A stretch of 64,000 bases of DNA from Acetivibrio alkalicellulosi (GTDB lineage Bacteria; Bacillota; Clostridia; Acetivibrionales; Acetivibrionaceae), in the NCBI GenBank assembly GCA_008125075.1, contig VLTH01000001.1:484407-548406 (forward strand), in the 5' to 3' direction. Made by a program: the position numbers and the translations under genes. The number at the start of each line of letters is the position of its first letter. The stretch's first letter is position 1. The notes beneath the pieces are model-generated. The model did not search any database. It saw nothing but the letters and a program-made list of their open reading frames with translations, and had not been told where the DNA came from. Shown here one piece after another: positions 33,591 through 43,957 of the stretch.

Positions 33591-35594
33591 ATGAAGCTTA
33601 ATTTATCAAAAAAAATTGCTTTATTTGTAGGTATTCTTGTTGTATTAGTTTCATTAACTATAGGTCTTATTTCTCTTAAAATTTCATCGGATGCTATAGT
33701 TTATGAAGTGGAACAGGCTATGATTCAGTATTCAAACGAGGGAGCTAAACGTATTGATACTTACATTGATGTAAGTTTAGCAGCTTTATATGAAGTAGCA
33801 AACAGAGAGAGAACAAGAACAATGAATTTAGAAATTCAAATAGATTCTTTAAAAGAAGATGTAGAAAGATTAGGTTATATGGATATGGCGGTAGTATTTC
33901 CTGATGGAACTGCTCATTATGTTTTAGATGGAGGAACAGCTGATTTAGGAGATAGAAATTATATTATAAGAGGATTTCAAGGAGAAGCAAATGTATCTGA
34001 CCCATTAGTAAGTAGAGTAACAGGAAGAGTAGTTATGATGTATGCAGCACCAATTGAAGTTAATGGGAAAATAGAAGGTGTTTTGATTGGACGAAGAGAC
34101 GGAGCAACTTTAAATGATATTACTGATCAATTAGGTTTAGGCGATAATGGTTTTGCTTTTATATTAGGGGCAGATGGTACAGTATACTCCCATCCAGATA
34201 GAGAATTTGTAATGGAACAGAGAAATGTCTTTACGGAGATTGAGACTGATGAAAGCCTAAAGGACTTAGGAATAGCTTTGCAAAAATTAGGATTAGGAAA
34301 TACAGGTTTGGCAAATCACAGGTTTATGGAAGTCAATTATATTACAGCGATATCACAAATACATAATTCAGAATGGAGTCTTGGAATTGCAGCTGATAGA
34401 AGTAAAGTTTTAAATAGAATAACTTATTTAAGAAACATGATGTTAATTGCTTTTTTTGCAATACTCATATTAGGAGTAATTGCCTCAATTGTTTTAGCTA
34501 AATCTATTTCAAAACCAATTACTTATTTAGTAGATATAATCAAAAAAATGTCTGAATATGATCTGATACTCAATAGTGATCATAGTGCTATGAAGTCTAT
34601 AAACAGATCCGATGAAATAGGGGTTATGACGAGAGCTGTAGTAAAAATGCAAAATAATCTTATAAACCTTGTTAAAAACGTAACTGAATTATCTCAAAAA
34701 TTAGCTTCATCTTCTGAGGAATTATTAACTAACAGTCAGCAGTCAGCAGAAACAGCAGGAGAAATAGCAAAAACTATTGAGGAAATATCAAAAGGCGCAA
34801 GCGAACAGGCACAAGAAAATGAAAAAGGGGTAGAGGGGATTACGGCATTAGGTGAGTATATAGAAGAGACAAAAAGAATGAGGAATAATTTAAACGGTAG
34901 CATAGATAATGTTGATATACTAAAAAACGAGGGTATTAATATTTTAAAAGATTTAGTAGAAAAAACAATGGATAGTAGTAAGGCAGCCGAGGAAATGAAT
35001 TCTGTAGTATTAGAAACAAATAAAAGCGCAATAGAAATACAGGATGCAAGTGAAATGCTAAAAAACATAGCGTCTCAAACTAATATGCTGGCTTTAAATG
35101 CTTCTATTGAAGCAGCTAGGGCGGGAGACATGGGTAAAGGTTTTGCAGTTGTAGCTGAAGAAATTAGACGTCTTGCAGAGCAATCTGGAAGGTTTACTGA
35201 CAAAATTTTAAAAGTAATTAAGGAGTTGAATGGAAAAAGTCAGAGTGCTGTTCAGATTATGGATGAAGCAAGTAAGGTAGTTGAATGTCAAAATATGATT
35301 GTTGAAAACACAAACACTAAATTTGAAGGTATTTCTAACTCAATAGAAGATATGAAAGGGTTAATCCAATTATTAAATGAATCTAGCAAAAAAATGGAAA
35401 TGAAGAAGGAAAATATTATTAGTACCATAGAAAATTTATCGGCCATTTCTCAGCAAAATGCCGCTGGAACTCAGGAAGCAGCTGCATCGGTTGAAGAGCA
35501 GACAGCTTCTATTATGGAAATAGCAAATTCTACTGATTTTCTATCTGACTTAGCTCAAGAAATGATGATGTCAATTGAAAAGTTTAAATATTAA
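33591..35594 (+). CDS. Methyl-accepting chemotaxis protein with Cache-type sensor
   Basis: About 667 residues. Transmembrane helix 1 spans about 8-30. The extracellular dCache-like sensor (about 35-275) contains [18 protein letters not shown] and [22 protein letters not shown]2 spans about 282-303 and is followed by HAMP. The cytoplasmic signalling coiled coil has the hairpin tip [20 protein letters not shown] (about 495-515) and [15 protein letters not shown]. Senses a small extracellular ligand and controls CheA. ATG with AAGGAAGG. Flanked by a long upstream gap and a strong terminator, so monocistronic. Ligand unknown. Confidence 0.95.
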   Translation: MKLNLSKKIALFVGILVVLVSLTIGLISLKISSDAIVYEVEQAMIQYSNEGAKRIDTYIDVSLAALYEVANRERTRTMNLEIQIDSLKEDVERLGYMDMAVVFPDGTAHYVLDGGTADLGDRNYIIRGFQGEANVSDPLVSRVTGRVVMMYAAPIEVNGKIEGVLIGRRDGATLNDITDQLGLGDNGFAFILGADGTVYSHPDREFVMEQRNVFTEIETDESLKDLGIALQKLGLGNTGLANHRFMEVNYITAISQIHNSEWSLGIAADRSKVLNRITYLRNMMLIAFFAILILGVIASIVLAKSISKPITYLVDIIKKMSEYDLILNSDHSAMKSINRSDEIGVMTRAVVKMQNNLINLVKNVTELSQKLASSSEELLTNSQQSAETAGEIAKTIEEISKGASEQAQENEKGVEGITALGEYIEETKRMRNNLNGSIDNVDILKNEGINILKDLVEKTMDSSKAAEEMNSVVLETNKSAIEIQDASEMLKNIASQTNMLALNASIEAARAGDMGKGFAVVAEEIRRLAEQSGRFTDKILKVIKELNGKSQSAVQIMDEASKVVECQNMIVENTNTKFEGISNSIEDMKGLIQLLNESSKKMEMKKENIISTIENLSAISQQNAAGTQEAAASVEEQTASIMEIANSTDFLSDLAQEMMMSIEKFKY

Positions 35595-35604
35595 TAGTAG
35601 ATAT

Positions 35605-35656
35605 AAAAAACTCTTGTCCCATTATATATTTATAGTAATGGGACAAGAGTTTTTTA
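35605..35656 (+). terminator. Intrinsic terminator of the chemoreceptor gene
   Basis: AAAAAACTCTTGTCCCATTA pairs with TAATGGGACAAGAGTTTTTT, a near-perfect 20-bp stem that can act in both directions. Confidence 0.9.
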
Positions 35657-35750
35657 AAATAAGTTTTCCAGTAGCATGGCAAGTAAATATATTTATATTA
35701 AATTATAATCAATTCAAAGTAAATTAAATTCATTTAATTACAATTAAACA

Positions 35751-35779
35751 TTGACAAAATATATAATGAATAATAGAAT
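35751..35779 (+). promoter_or_regulatory. Promoter of ahcY
   Basis: TTGACA (35751-35756), 17-base spacer, TAGAAT (35774-35779). The ~125-base leader shows no SAM or SAH riboswitch consensus. Confidence 0.7.
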
Positions 35780-35909
35780 TAAGATAAGTAAAGCAACTTG
35801 TTAATTTCTTGAAAAACAATGGTTTAGAAGTATTATTAAACCAGAGGAGATTTTTATTTTCAAAACACAAAAAATGTTTAAATTGTAACATTACGAGGAG
35901 GTAACTAGA

Positions 35910-37310
35910 TTGGATTATAAAATTGCAGATTTGAATTTATGGGAATGGGGAAGAAAAGAAATAGAAATAGCAGAAAAAGAAATGCCTGGACTTATGGCTA
36001 TAAGAGAAAAATATGCTAAAGAACAGCCATTAAAAGGTGTGAGGATTTCAGGGTCTTTGCATATGACTATACAAACGGCTGTACTAATTGAAACCCTTGT
36101 TGCACTTGGAGCAAATGTAAGATGGGCCAGTTGTAATATATTTTCAACACAGGATCATGCAGCGGCAGCAATAGTAAAAGCAGGTGTGCCAGTATTTGCC
36201 TGGAAGGGTGAAACTCTTGAAGAATACTGGTGGTGTACCGAGCAGATGCTTACGTTTCCAGGTGGACTAGGCCCTCAACTAATTGTTGATGATGGTGGAG
36301 ATGCAACTTTATTTATTCATAGAGGATATCAGGCAGAGAAGGATCCATCAATACTAGATGAATATACAGATAATGAAGAACTTAAAATTATTAATAGATT
36401 ACTTAAAGAGGGGCTTGAAAAAGGCAGTCAAAAGTGGCACAATGTAGTTAAAGATTGGAAAGGGGTTTCGGAAGAAACTACAACTGGAGTACACAGGCTC
36501 TATCAGATGATGGAAAGAGGAGAGCTTCTTGTTCCAGCTATAAATGTTAATGATTCTGTTACTAAGTCAAAATTTGACAATTTATATGGATGCAGAGAAT
36601 CCCTAGTTGATGGAATAAAAAGAGCAACTGATGTAATGGTTGCTGGAAAAGTTGCCGTTGTATGTGGTTATGGTGATGTTGGAAAAGGCTCAGCACAATC
36701 TTTAAAAGGTTTAGGAGCAAGAGTAATTGTTACTGAAATAGATCCAATCTGTGCATTGCAGGCAGCTATGGAGGGGTATGAAGTTAAAACTATTGAAGAT
36801 ACTCTTGGAGTAGGAGATATTTATGTAACAACTACAGGAAATAAAGATGTTATAACTATTGATCATATGAACAAAATGAAGGATCAAGCGATTGTGTGTA
36901 ATATAGGTCATTTTGATAATGAAATTCAAATGTCTAAACTTAACAACTACCAGGGTATAAAAAAAATTAATATCAAGCCTCAAGTAGATAAGTATGTTTT
37001 CCCAGAAGGTCATGAAATATTTATATTAGCAGAAGGTAGGTTGGTAAATCTTGGTTGCGCCACGGGGCATCCATCTTTTGTAATGTCAAATAGTTTTTCA
37101 AATCAGACACTAGCACAAATTGACTTATGGGAAAACAAAGATAAATATGAACCAAAAGTTTATATTTTATCCAAAAAACTAGATGAAGAAGTTGCCAGAC
37201 TTCATCTTGAAAAAATAGGAGTTAAGTTAACAAGACTTACCAAGGAGCAAGCAGATTACTTAGGTGTTCCTGTAGAAGGTCCATATAAACCAGAGCATTA
37301 TAAGTACTAA
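35910..37310 (+). CDS. ahcY: Adenosylhomocysteinase (S-adenosylhomocysteine hydrolase)
   Basis: About 466 residues. Reversibly splits S-adenosylhomocysteine into adenosine and homocysteine, closing the methylation cycle in the cytoplasm. Motifs: [15 protein letters not shown] and [10 protein letters not shown] (substrate site), [13 protein letters not shown] (catalytic Lys and Asp), [17 protein letters not shown] (NAD-binding Rossmann loop), GHFDNEIQM, and a C-terminal PYKPEHYKY tail ending in the conserved Lys-Tyr. Start: TTG 35910 with GAGGAGG upstream; no nearby ATG fits. Monocistronic. Confidence 0.95.
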   Translation: MDYKIADLNLWEWGRKEIEIAEKEMPGLMAIREKYAKEQPLKGVRISGSLHMTIQTAVLIETLVALGANVRWASCNIFSTQDHAAAAIVKAGVPVFAWKGETLEEYWWCTEQMLTFPGGLGPQLIVDDGGDATLFIHRGYQAEKDPSILDEYTDNEELKIINRLLKEGLEKGSQKWHNVVKDWKGVSEETTTGVHRLYQMMERGELLVPAINVNDSVTKSKFDNLYGCRESLVDGIKRATDVMVAGKVAVVCGYGDVGKGSAQSLKGLGARVIVTEIDPICALQAAMEGYEVKTIEDTLGVGDIYVTTTGNKDVITIDHMNKMKDQAIVCNIGHFDNEIQMSKLNNYQGIKKINIKPQVDKYVFPEGHEIFILAEGRLVNLGCATGHPSFVMSNSFSNQTLAQIDLWENKDKYEPKVYILSKKLDEEVARLHLEKIGVKLTRLTKEQADYLGVPVEGPYKPEHYKY

Positions 37311-37317
37311 GAACTAT

Positions 37318-37400
37318 TATTTAACCCCTAAACCTCAAAGAACGGATTCATATTATGGTTGCTATATTAAAGTTTGATTTAATATGTGGGGGGTTAAAAT
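37318..37400 (+). terminator. Possible terminator after ahcY
   Basis: TTTAACCCC (37320-37328) can pair with GGGGTTAAA (37390-37398), but the loop of about 60 bases makes efficiency doubtful. Confidence 0.35.
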
Positions 37401-37465
37401 ATAGTTAATATATTGATTTATTTAAAGATTCCTTTATAATTTCATTTATAGAGGAATTTTTAGGT

Positions 37466-37567
37466 AAGGCTCGGCTAAAGAATTACTTCCTCTTTTTCGC
37501 GTAACGCATGTGGTAATGAAAGCGTTGGAAGTGAAAACTTAGAGGAAGTTATTTTTAAACGATGCCT
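37466..37567 (+). repeat. Single copy of the 102-bp structured repeat
   Basis: Matches the tandem units at 43971-44174 almost base for base: GGCTCGGCTAAAGAATTACT, TCGCGTAACGC, AAGCGTTGGAAGTGAAAACT, AGAGGAAGTTATT, ACGATGCCTAAG. Contains the inverted pair ACTTCCTCT/AGAGGAAGT. A degraded second copy (GATATTACTTCCATTTTTCG) follows to about 37610. Confidence 0.85.
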
Positions 37568-37644
37568 AAGGAATATATGAGATATTACTTCCATTTTTCG
37601 CAGGGAATATTTTACATTTATAAAAAATGTAGGGGGATGGAGTA

Positions 37645-37692
37645 TAGTCCCTTTTAAGTCTTTCACCTTGTTCTAAGACTTCTAATAAGGCC
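37645..37692 (-). repeat. 63-bp-type unit, inverted and truncated
   Basis: Reverse complement reads GGCCTTATTAGAAGTCTTAG, AACAAGGTGAAAGACTTAAA, matching the 5' part of the unit at 12928 and the GGCCTATTAG end seen at 33369. Confidence 0.6.
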
Positions 37693-37754
37693 TGTGTTGA
37701 AATAGTAGTGTGACTTATATTTTCACCCTAAATAAATATAAGGGGGATTTTTGG

Positions 37755-40517
37755 ATGAAGGGTACTAAAATCACTGACTATTTTACTAAACTTATACTTT
37801 CTACGCTTATGAGTTTTAGTTTAGTTTTTCCACTTACTACAACTCTGGAGTTTTCCTACAAATATTATGAAGTTGCTGTATTGTCCCTGATTATATTGGT
37901 GCTTTTATCCATAATGCTTATAACTCCAAAAATTACTAAAGTGGCATCAATTAGTATTCCTTTTATTCTTTTGGCATTGATCATATATTTATTTATAAAA
38001 GACATTTTATATTATGTCTATGATCCATTTATTTGGTTAGCTGACTATATTAAAGGAGTTGAAAATATAAATGAAAGCTATTCAATGTTAATTACTATTT
38101 TATTTAATATAGGATTATCTTTTTTTGTATTTATTTTCACATTTAAAAAGTTTAATTTTATAATTATAGCTATAGTCGGTGTAGCTATATTTTCATCACA
38201 ATGGGCCTTTAGATTTTTTGTAGATAGAGCATATATTTCTTTTTATACATTTTCTGCGTCAATTTTGGTGTACTATTTTCTCCATATTTATTATAGAAAA
38301 TCAAAAGAAAATTCCATTAATGTGGCAAGTTTTACAAGCTTTTTTAGTTTTGTACTTCCAATATCCATACTGATAATTATTATAACAAATTTTATTCCAG
38401 CAAGCTCTACACCTATTAAATGGGGATGGATGGATGGTATAATAGAAAATGTATACAACAGTATTAATCTCAGATTAATAGGTGACGGTAAATTTTCAGA
38501 TATAAAAGGAATGGGTATGTTCTCCTTGAAATATATAGGATTTGGTAGTAGTGAATCGTTAGGAGGAGATATGAGGATTGACAACACCAAGGTGTTAGAA
38601 GTTGAATCTGAGGAAAGAATTTATTTAAGGGGACGTTCGAGTAATCTCTATAAAGACAATAGATGGGATTTGTCATATAATAATGATCCTGATGATATAT
38701 TTGAGTTTTCCAATCTGAATGATTTATATAATTTCAATAATTTAAAATTATCAAAGATAAATTATTGCATAATGTTTGGCAACGAAAAACCCAGTTATAA
38801 AAGCATAGGAGGTTTTTGGTTTGACCAGCTTTCATTATATGAGCAGTCAAATGTTGTGAAAGTTACTTATAAGGATATTAAAACCACATCAATATTCTCA
38901 CCTTTGATAGTTGGTAGTTTTGAATTTGAGGAGAAAATCAAAAAAGACTTGATAAATGTAAATATTGACAAAATATTGCATTATGATGATTCTTTTAAAT
39001 CAGATTATTCATATTCTTTTTCAAGTTTATATATGAATACAGATTCCTGGTATTTTGGGACATTTATGCCAATGAGTTACGAGGGATTATATTATAACCA
39101 ATTTATTAATATAATAAAAACCATAAGTGATTTTATAATTGAAAACCCCTATACTGAATTAAAAAATTATTTTGAAGAAAATTACCATATAGACTCAGAT
39201 GAATTAAATGATGTATACTTAGATAGAAATATGATTGAGAGAGCTGAGTTTTCACAGCATAATCGTTTACTTTCTCACTATTATCTTTCTAATTTAGATG
39301 ATATGTCTATATTAGAAGTATTGATTGCATCGTTATTTTCAGATTTAAATAGTATTGATGACTATAAAACTGATAAATTTAAGTCTAGATTTATAAGTTT
39401 TATTGGGGATTATTTATTTTTAGAGTTTGCTGACTATGGATATGATATTAATTTCTTTTATAATTATGCTGAACAGGCATATTATGAATTGCCATTTGAT
39501 CTAGTTGATTATTACCTTGTCAACAAGTATTTTGCTGCTTATTCAAGTTTTGTTTTTGATAATTATACATTTATACCCCAAACTGTACCTGATAGGGTAT
39601 ATGAACTTGCAAATGATATAATAAAAGGAGAAACAAATAATTATGAAAAGGCCAAAGCAATAGAAAAATACCTTTCTGAGAATTATTTTTACACTTTACT
39701 TCCTGGAAATACACCCGACGAAAGGGATTTTGTAGATTATTTTCTCTTTGATATTGAAGAAGGATATTGTACTTACTTTGCAACATCAATGGCAATTCTT
39801 GCAAGGTGTGTGGGTATACCAACTAGATATATAGAAGGATACAGACTGCCCCTAAATAAATCAGAGAATGGTATATATGAAGTTACAAACAGAGAAGCTC
39901 ATGCTTGGGTAGAAGCATACTTTGAAGGCATTGGCTGGATCACTTTTGAACCAACCGCCACCTATAACTTTACATTTTACAACCCTGATTCAACTCCTCC
40001 ACCCTATTTGATGAACCAGGTACGTTCTGATAGTATACCCCGTGATTATATTTTTGATACTCCAGATGACATAATTCAATACCCTTTGTATAATGATGAA
40101 GACCAGAGAGAAAGAAGCTTACTTATTATTTTAGCAGTATTACTTGTTATATCAATAATTCTACTTATTGTTATTTTTAATATGCTAAGACGTAAATTAA
40201 AACTTCGAAAACTGTATAAGATGAGCTCGCGTGAATGTATAATTAAATTATATGAGCACTACTTAAGAGTTTTGCATCAGCAAAAAAAACCTATCATGGA
40301 TGGAGAAACTCCACTTGAATATGCAAAAAGGATAGATGCCTATGGATATTTTTATCCTTATAGCTTTAGTGAAATTGCAGATGTATTTGTCAAAGCAAGA
40401 TACAGTCAACAGGAAATGACGGAAGAAGAAAAAGAAAAAGTTTTTAAATTCTATAAGAATATATTAGATTTTACCCGAAAAAACTTAAAGCTAAAATACT
40501 TGTTTTGGGTATTTTAG
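37755..40517 (+). CDS. Membrane transglutaminase-like protein (TgpA/DUF3488 type)
   Basis: About 920 residues. Five to six transmembrane helices lie in the first ~210 residues, followed by a long extracellular region. The transglutaminase core has nucleophile Cys672 in EGYCTYFATSMAILAR, His716 in NREAHAWVEAYF and the third position in GWITFEPT, where Glu stands in place of the usual Asp. A final transmembrane helix (about 795-817) precedes a cytoplasmic DUF4129-like tail. Such proteins usually accompany MoxR and DUF58 genes; here it stands alone. Function may be protease-like or cross-linking. ATG 37755 has AGGGGG nine bases upstream; a longer in-frame start lacks one. Confidence 0.87.
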   Translation: MKGTKITDYFTKLILSTLMSFSLVFPLTTTLEFSYKYYEVAVLSLIILVLLSIMLITPKITKVASISIPFILLALIIYLFIKDILYYVYDPFIWLADYIKGVENINESYSMLITILFNIGLSFFVFIFTFKKFNFIIIAIVGVAIFSSQWAFRFFVDRAYISFYTFSASILVYYFLHIYYRKSKENSINVASFTSFFSFVLPISILIIIITNFIPASSTPIKWGWMDGIIENVYNSINLRLIGDGKFSDIKGMGMFSLKYIGFGSSESLGGDMRIDNTKVLEVESEERIYLRGRSSNLYKDNRWDLSYNNDPDDIFEFSNLNDLYNFNNLKLSKINYCIMFGNEKPSYKSIGGFWFDQLSLYEQSNVVKVTYKDIKTTSIFSPLIVGSFEFEEKIKKDLINVNIDKILHYDDSFKSDYSYSFSSLYMNTDSWYFGTFMPMSYEGLYYNQFINIIKTISDFIIENPYTELKNYFEENYHIDSDELNDVYLDRNMIERAEFSQHNRLLSHYYLSNLDDMSILEVLIASLFSDLNSIDDYKTDKFKSRFISFIGDYLFLEFADYGYDINFFYNYAEQAYYELPFDLVDYYLVNKYFAAYSSFVFDNYTFIPQTVPDRVYELANDIIKGETNNYEKAKAIEKYLSENYFYTLLPGNTPDERDFVDYFLFDIEEGYCTYFATSMAILARCVGIPTRYIEGYRLPLNKSENGIYEVTNREAHAWVEAYFEGIGWITFEPTATYNFTFYNPDSTPPPYLMNQVRSDSIPRDYIFDTPDDIIQYPLYNDEDQRERSLLIILAVLLVISIILLIVIFNMLRRKLKLRKLYKMSSRECIIKLYEHYLRVLHQQKKPIMDGETPLEYAKRIDAYGYFYPYSFSEIADVFVKARYSQQEMTEEEKEKVFKFYKNILDFTRKNLKLKYLFWVF

Positions 40518-40569
40518 TTAAAAAAACTATATTAAGAGTTGTTTCTGTTGTTATAAACTATAGCCAAAA

Positions 40570-42048
40570 TCATTCTATTATTGGTTGCCACTTAATACTG
40601 TTTCCAATAACATGACAAGCGCGACCATTTTGTTTAGCTCGATATAGTAATTGATCAGTTGCTCCAATAAGCTGCTTTGCCATTTCATTAAAATATGACT
40701 GAGAAATAGGGCTATAAAAACCTGAGTCATAAATGTTTTGAATTTCCATTCCGCAAGCTCCCATACTACAATTAACAGGAAAATTACAGGAAGGACCTTC
40801 AACGAATTTGCCTTTTAGGTTTTCTCTAATTCTATCTAAAACTATGTGTGTGTTTTCTATAGGAGTATTAGGTAATAGGATGGCAAATTCGTCTCCACCG
40901 TAACGTCCTACAAAATCTGTAATTCGAGTAGATTTTTTAAGGACAGATCCCATAATGGACAAAGCTTGATCGCCTGCAAGGTGCCCTGCAGTATCATTAA
41001 TATATTTGAGACCATCCATATCAAGCATAATAAGGCTTAAGGGCAATTGCTGTCTGAAAGATGTACGAAGCTCACGAAGAAGCCATTGTTCAAAAAAACT
41101 TCTGACATATGCACCTGTCAAAATATCAATTGTAGCTGTTGAAAATAAGCGTATATTTTGTATAGCTACGGCAGCTTGGTTTGAGAAAACCTGCAGTATT
41201 TCTATATCGTGTTTGTTTTTTATGCATTGATCTAAATATATAATTCCAAGGACTGTATCGCCAACTAATAAAGGAATTACAGTATACTCGTTATTAAAAT
41301 TTATATTTGCTTTTCGAAGTATGTCATATAGTTCTTTTACTTTTGGAGGTTCAAGGCACCCTTCTAAAGATCTAAATTCTGAAAATTTACCTGTTGCAAC
41401 ACGTATTTCAAGAATAGTTTCTTCTTCTAACATTGCTAAAAAAGCATCTGATACAGGTGAAGTTATGTTTATGCTTTGATCTTCAGGTAATATTGCCAAA
41501 AAGGAATTAACAGTACCCAATAAACCAGAAATTTGTAGCATTATACCGTGAAATAAGTTGTCAAGTGTTTGAATCTTATGTAATTCTGGGGTTACATCTA
41601 GTATATATTCTAATCCTTTACGGCTTTTATACAACATTTGTATTGTGTTTGACGCTTTTAATCCTACATCAACCCATAATAAAAGTTTCTCAGCGCCATC
41701 AGATTTATCGTGATATCCTTGAATATCAAGGCTTTTCATCATGTCACGAGGTGGATTTTCGCTTGAATAACCGGTTTGAAGTATAACTTGTATATAACTA
41801 TTAAACTCTCGAAGCCTTGAAACTACTTCAGTGCTGGTTATATCACCACAAATAGAATAATCTAGTAGCAACAAATCAAAATGCTCTTTTCTAAGTAAAT
41901 CAAGAGCTTTATTTCCCTCAGAGATAGTAATTACTTCATGACCTTCCTTAGATAGAAGTGATTGTACAGCCCCTCTATAATCTTCTTGATTATCAACTAA
42001 TAGTATTCGCTTACCACTTGATATTTTATTTTGTTTCATTCTAGTCAT
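40570..42048 (-). CDS. Response regulator with GAF-like and GGDEF domains (diguanylate cyclase)
   Basis: About 492 residues, cytoplasmic. The receiver domain (about 10-125) has phospho-acceptor Asp in DLLLLDYSICGD and Lys in YHDKSD. A GAF-like domain spans about 150-305, and the GGDEF domain (about 315-475) has intact YGGDEFAILL. RxxD (RITD) sits five residues before GGDEF, so it should be product-inhibited. It synthesises c-di-GMP on phosphorylation. The final ~20 residues include CHVIGN. No histidine kinase adjoins it. ATG 42048 with AAGGAGG. Confidence 0.92.
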   Translation of the reverse strand: MTRMKQNKISSGKRILLVDNQEDYRGAVQSLLSKEGHEVITISEGNKALDLLRKEHFDLLLLDYSICGDITSTEVVSRLREFNSYIQVILQTGYSSENPPRDMMKSLDIQGYHDKSDGAEKLLLWVDVGLKASNTIQMLYKSRKGLEYILDVTPELHKIQTLDNLFHGIMLQISGLLGTVNSFLAILPEDQSINITSPVSDAFLAMLEEETILEIRVATGKFSEFRSLEGCLEPPKVKELYDILRKANINFNNEYTVIPLLVGDTVLGIIYLDQCIKNKHDIEILQVFSNQAAVAIQNIRLFSTATIDILTGAYVRSFFEQWLLRELRTSFRQQLPLSLIMLDMDGLKYINDTAGHLAGDQALSIMGSVLKKSTRITDFVGRYGGDEFAILLPNTPIENTHIVLDRIRENLKGKFVEGPSCNFPVNCSMGACGMEIQNIYDSGFYSPISQSYFNEMAKQLIGATDQLLYRAKQNGRACHVIGNSIKWQPIIE

Positions 42049-42143
42049 CTATTAAATCCTCCTTGACAATGTAAAACAAATTATAAGATATTTATCGGCA
42101 TAAGTTTATGCTTAATTAAGAGTTTCAATAGGACACTTTTGGC

Positions 42144-42192
42144 AGAGTGTATATCTTTCTTCACATTTGTTACATGCACCCGGGTGCATATC
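42144..42192 (+). repeat. Family A hairpin with a 16-base palindrome
   Basis: GAGTGTATATCTTTCTTCAC, ATTTGTTAC, then the perfect palindrome ATGCACCCGGGTGCAT (42174-42189), as if two copies abut head to head. Upstream of the YkpA-type gene. Confidence 0.65.
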
Positions 42193-42261
42193 TTTATTTG
42201 CAGCAGTAGATGCAGTATGTTATAATAAAGCGGATAATTTAATAGATGAAAGGAATATGAT

Positions 42262-43878
42262 ATGATTAGCACTAGTGGTATATCACTTAGATATGGTGGA
42301 CGAGCACTATTTGAAAACGTCAATATAAAGTTTACTCCGGGAAACTGTTATGGACTTATTGGAGCAAATGGTTCAGGGAAATCAACTTTTTTGAAGATTT
42401 TATCAGGTGAAATTGAAGCTAATAAGGGAGAAGTTACAGTAACACCTGGGAACAGAATAGCAGTTTTAAAGCAGAATCATTTTGAGTATGATGAATATGA
42501 AGTTTTAAAGACAGTTATATCTGGACATAAGAGACTTTGCGAATTAATTGAGGAAAAAGAATTGATGTATTCTAAGTCTGATTTTTCAGAGGAGGATGGA
42601 ATCAAGATATCCGAACTTGAAGCAGAGTTTGCAGAATTAAATGGGTGGGAGGCAGAATCAGAAGCAGCTACTTTATTAAATGGCCTTGGAATTTTGGAAG
42701 AATACCATCAAAAGAAAATGAAAGATATAGATGCAAATTTAAAGATAAGAGTGCTTTTAGCTCAAGCACTTTTTGGCAATCCTCACATTTTGCTTTTAGA
42801 TGAGCCTACAAACCATTTAGATGTAGAGTCTATTACTTGGCTTGAAAACTTCTTATATAATTTTGAAAACACTGTTATTGTAGTATCCCATGACAGACAC
42901 TTTTTAAATAAAGTTTGTACTCATATTGCCGACATTGATTTTGGGAAAATACAGATTTATGTGGGTAATTATGATTTCTGGTATCAATCAAGCCAATTAG
43001 CACTTCAACAGGTAAAAGACATGAATAAGAAAACAGAAGCTAAAATAAAAGAGCTTCAAGAGTTTATTCAGCGTTTTAGTGCTAACGCATCAAAATCAAA
43101 GCAGGCAACATCCAGAAAGAAACTTTTAGATAAGCTTACACTAGAGGATATCAGACCATCTTCTAGGAAATATCCTTTTGTTGATTTTAAGCCGGATAGG
43201 GAAGTTGGAAATGATCTTTTGTCTGTAAATAGTATTAATAAGAGCATAGATGGGGAGCTTATTTTAAACGATATAAGCTTTATTGCTAATAAAGGTGACA
43301 AGATAGCATTTGTTGGACCTGACGGAATTGCCAAAACTATGTTTTTCAAAATTCTGATGGAAGAACTCATGCCTGACAGTGGTGAATTCAAATGGGGAAT
43401 AACAACTTCACGAGAATACTTTCCAAAAGATAATTCAAAATACTTTGAAGGAGTCGACCTTAGTTTAGTTGACTGGTTGAGACAATTTTCAAAGGATCAA
43501 ACAGAAACATTTTTAAGAGGATGGCTTGGAAGAATGTTGTTTTCGGGTGAAGAAGCTCTGAAAAAAGCCAGTGTGTTGTCGGGAGGAGAGAAAGTTCGAT
43601 GTATGCTTTCTAAGATGATGCTTTCAGGAGCAAATGTTTTGTTATTTGACGAGCCTACAAACCATCTTGACTTAGAATCAATAACAGCACTCAATAATGG
43701 TTTGATTAATTTTAAAGGCACAATACTTTTTGTATCCCAGGATCATCAGTTTATACAAACGGTAGCCAACAGGATTATGGAGATAACTCCTAAGGGTTTG
43801 ATTGATAGACAAATGACCTATGATGAGTATCTTGAAAGTGAAGAAATATCCGCCCTAAGAAAAGAAATGTACAGCTAA
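42262..43878 (+). CDS. ABC-F ATPase of the YkpA/YbiT type with degenerate motifs
   Basis: About 538 residues, two ABC domains joined by a linker with QRFSANASKSKQATSRKK, characteristic of the YbiT/YkpA branch. Domain 1 has Walker A GANGSGKST, DEPTNHLDVES and SHDRHF, but where relatives carry a signature such as LGGSEK it reads IDANLK. Domain 2 keeps LSGGEKVRCML and DEPTNHLDLES, but its Walker A is GPDGIAKT (also degenerate in YkpA) and the H-switch reads SQDHQF (His replaced by Gln). It probably acts on ribosomes. The combined changes suggest weakened ATP hydrolysis. ATG with AAAGGAAT. Monocistronic. Confidence 0.9.
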   Translation: MISTSGISLRYGGRALFENVNIKFTPGNCYGLIGANGSGKSTFLKILSGEIEANKGEVTVTPGNRIAVLKQNHFEYDEYEVLKTVISGHKRLCELIEEKELMYSKSDFSEEDGIKISELEAEFAELNGWEAESEAATLLNGLGILEEYHQKKMKDIDANLKIRVLLAQALFGNPHILLLDEPTNHLDVESITWLENFLYNFENTVIVVSHDRHFLNKVCTHIADIDFGKIQIYVGNYDFWYQSSQLALQQVKDMNKKTEAKIKELQEFIQRFSANASKSKQATSRKKLLDKLTLEDIRPSSRKYPFVDFKPDREVGNDLLSVNSINKSIDGELILNDISFIANKGDKIAFVGPDGIAKTMFFKILMEELMPDSGEFKWGITTSREYFPKDNSKYFEGVDLSLVDWLRQFSKDQTETFLRGWLGRMLFSGEEALKKASVLSGGEKVRCMLSKMMLSGANVLLFDEPTNHLDLESITALNNGLINFKGTILFVSQDHQFIQTVANRIMEITPKGLIDRQMTYDEYLESEEISALRKEMYS

Positions 43879-43887
43879 AATTTGGAC

Positions 43888-43928
43888 AGAGGTGCATTTT
43901 ATAAATGTGAAGAAAAATATGCACCTCT
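43888..43928 (+). repeat. Family A hairpin serving as terminator of the YkpA-type gene
   Basis: AGAGGTGCAT and ATGCACCTCT form a perfect 10-bp stem around the conserved loop ATGTGAAGAAAA, starting ten bases after the stop codon. Confidence 0.7.
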
Positions 43929-43957
43929 ATTCCAGACTAGTTAAGGAATTTTAAAAG

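Noticed and set aside
35786..35909. SAH or SAM riboswitch before ahcY
   Set aside because: None of the conserved SAM-I or SAH blocks can be found and no terminator or sequestering hairpin is evident.
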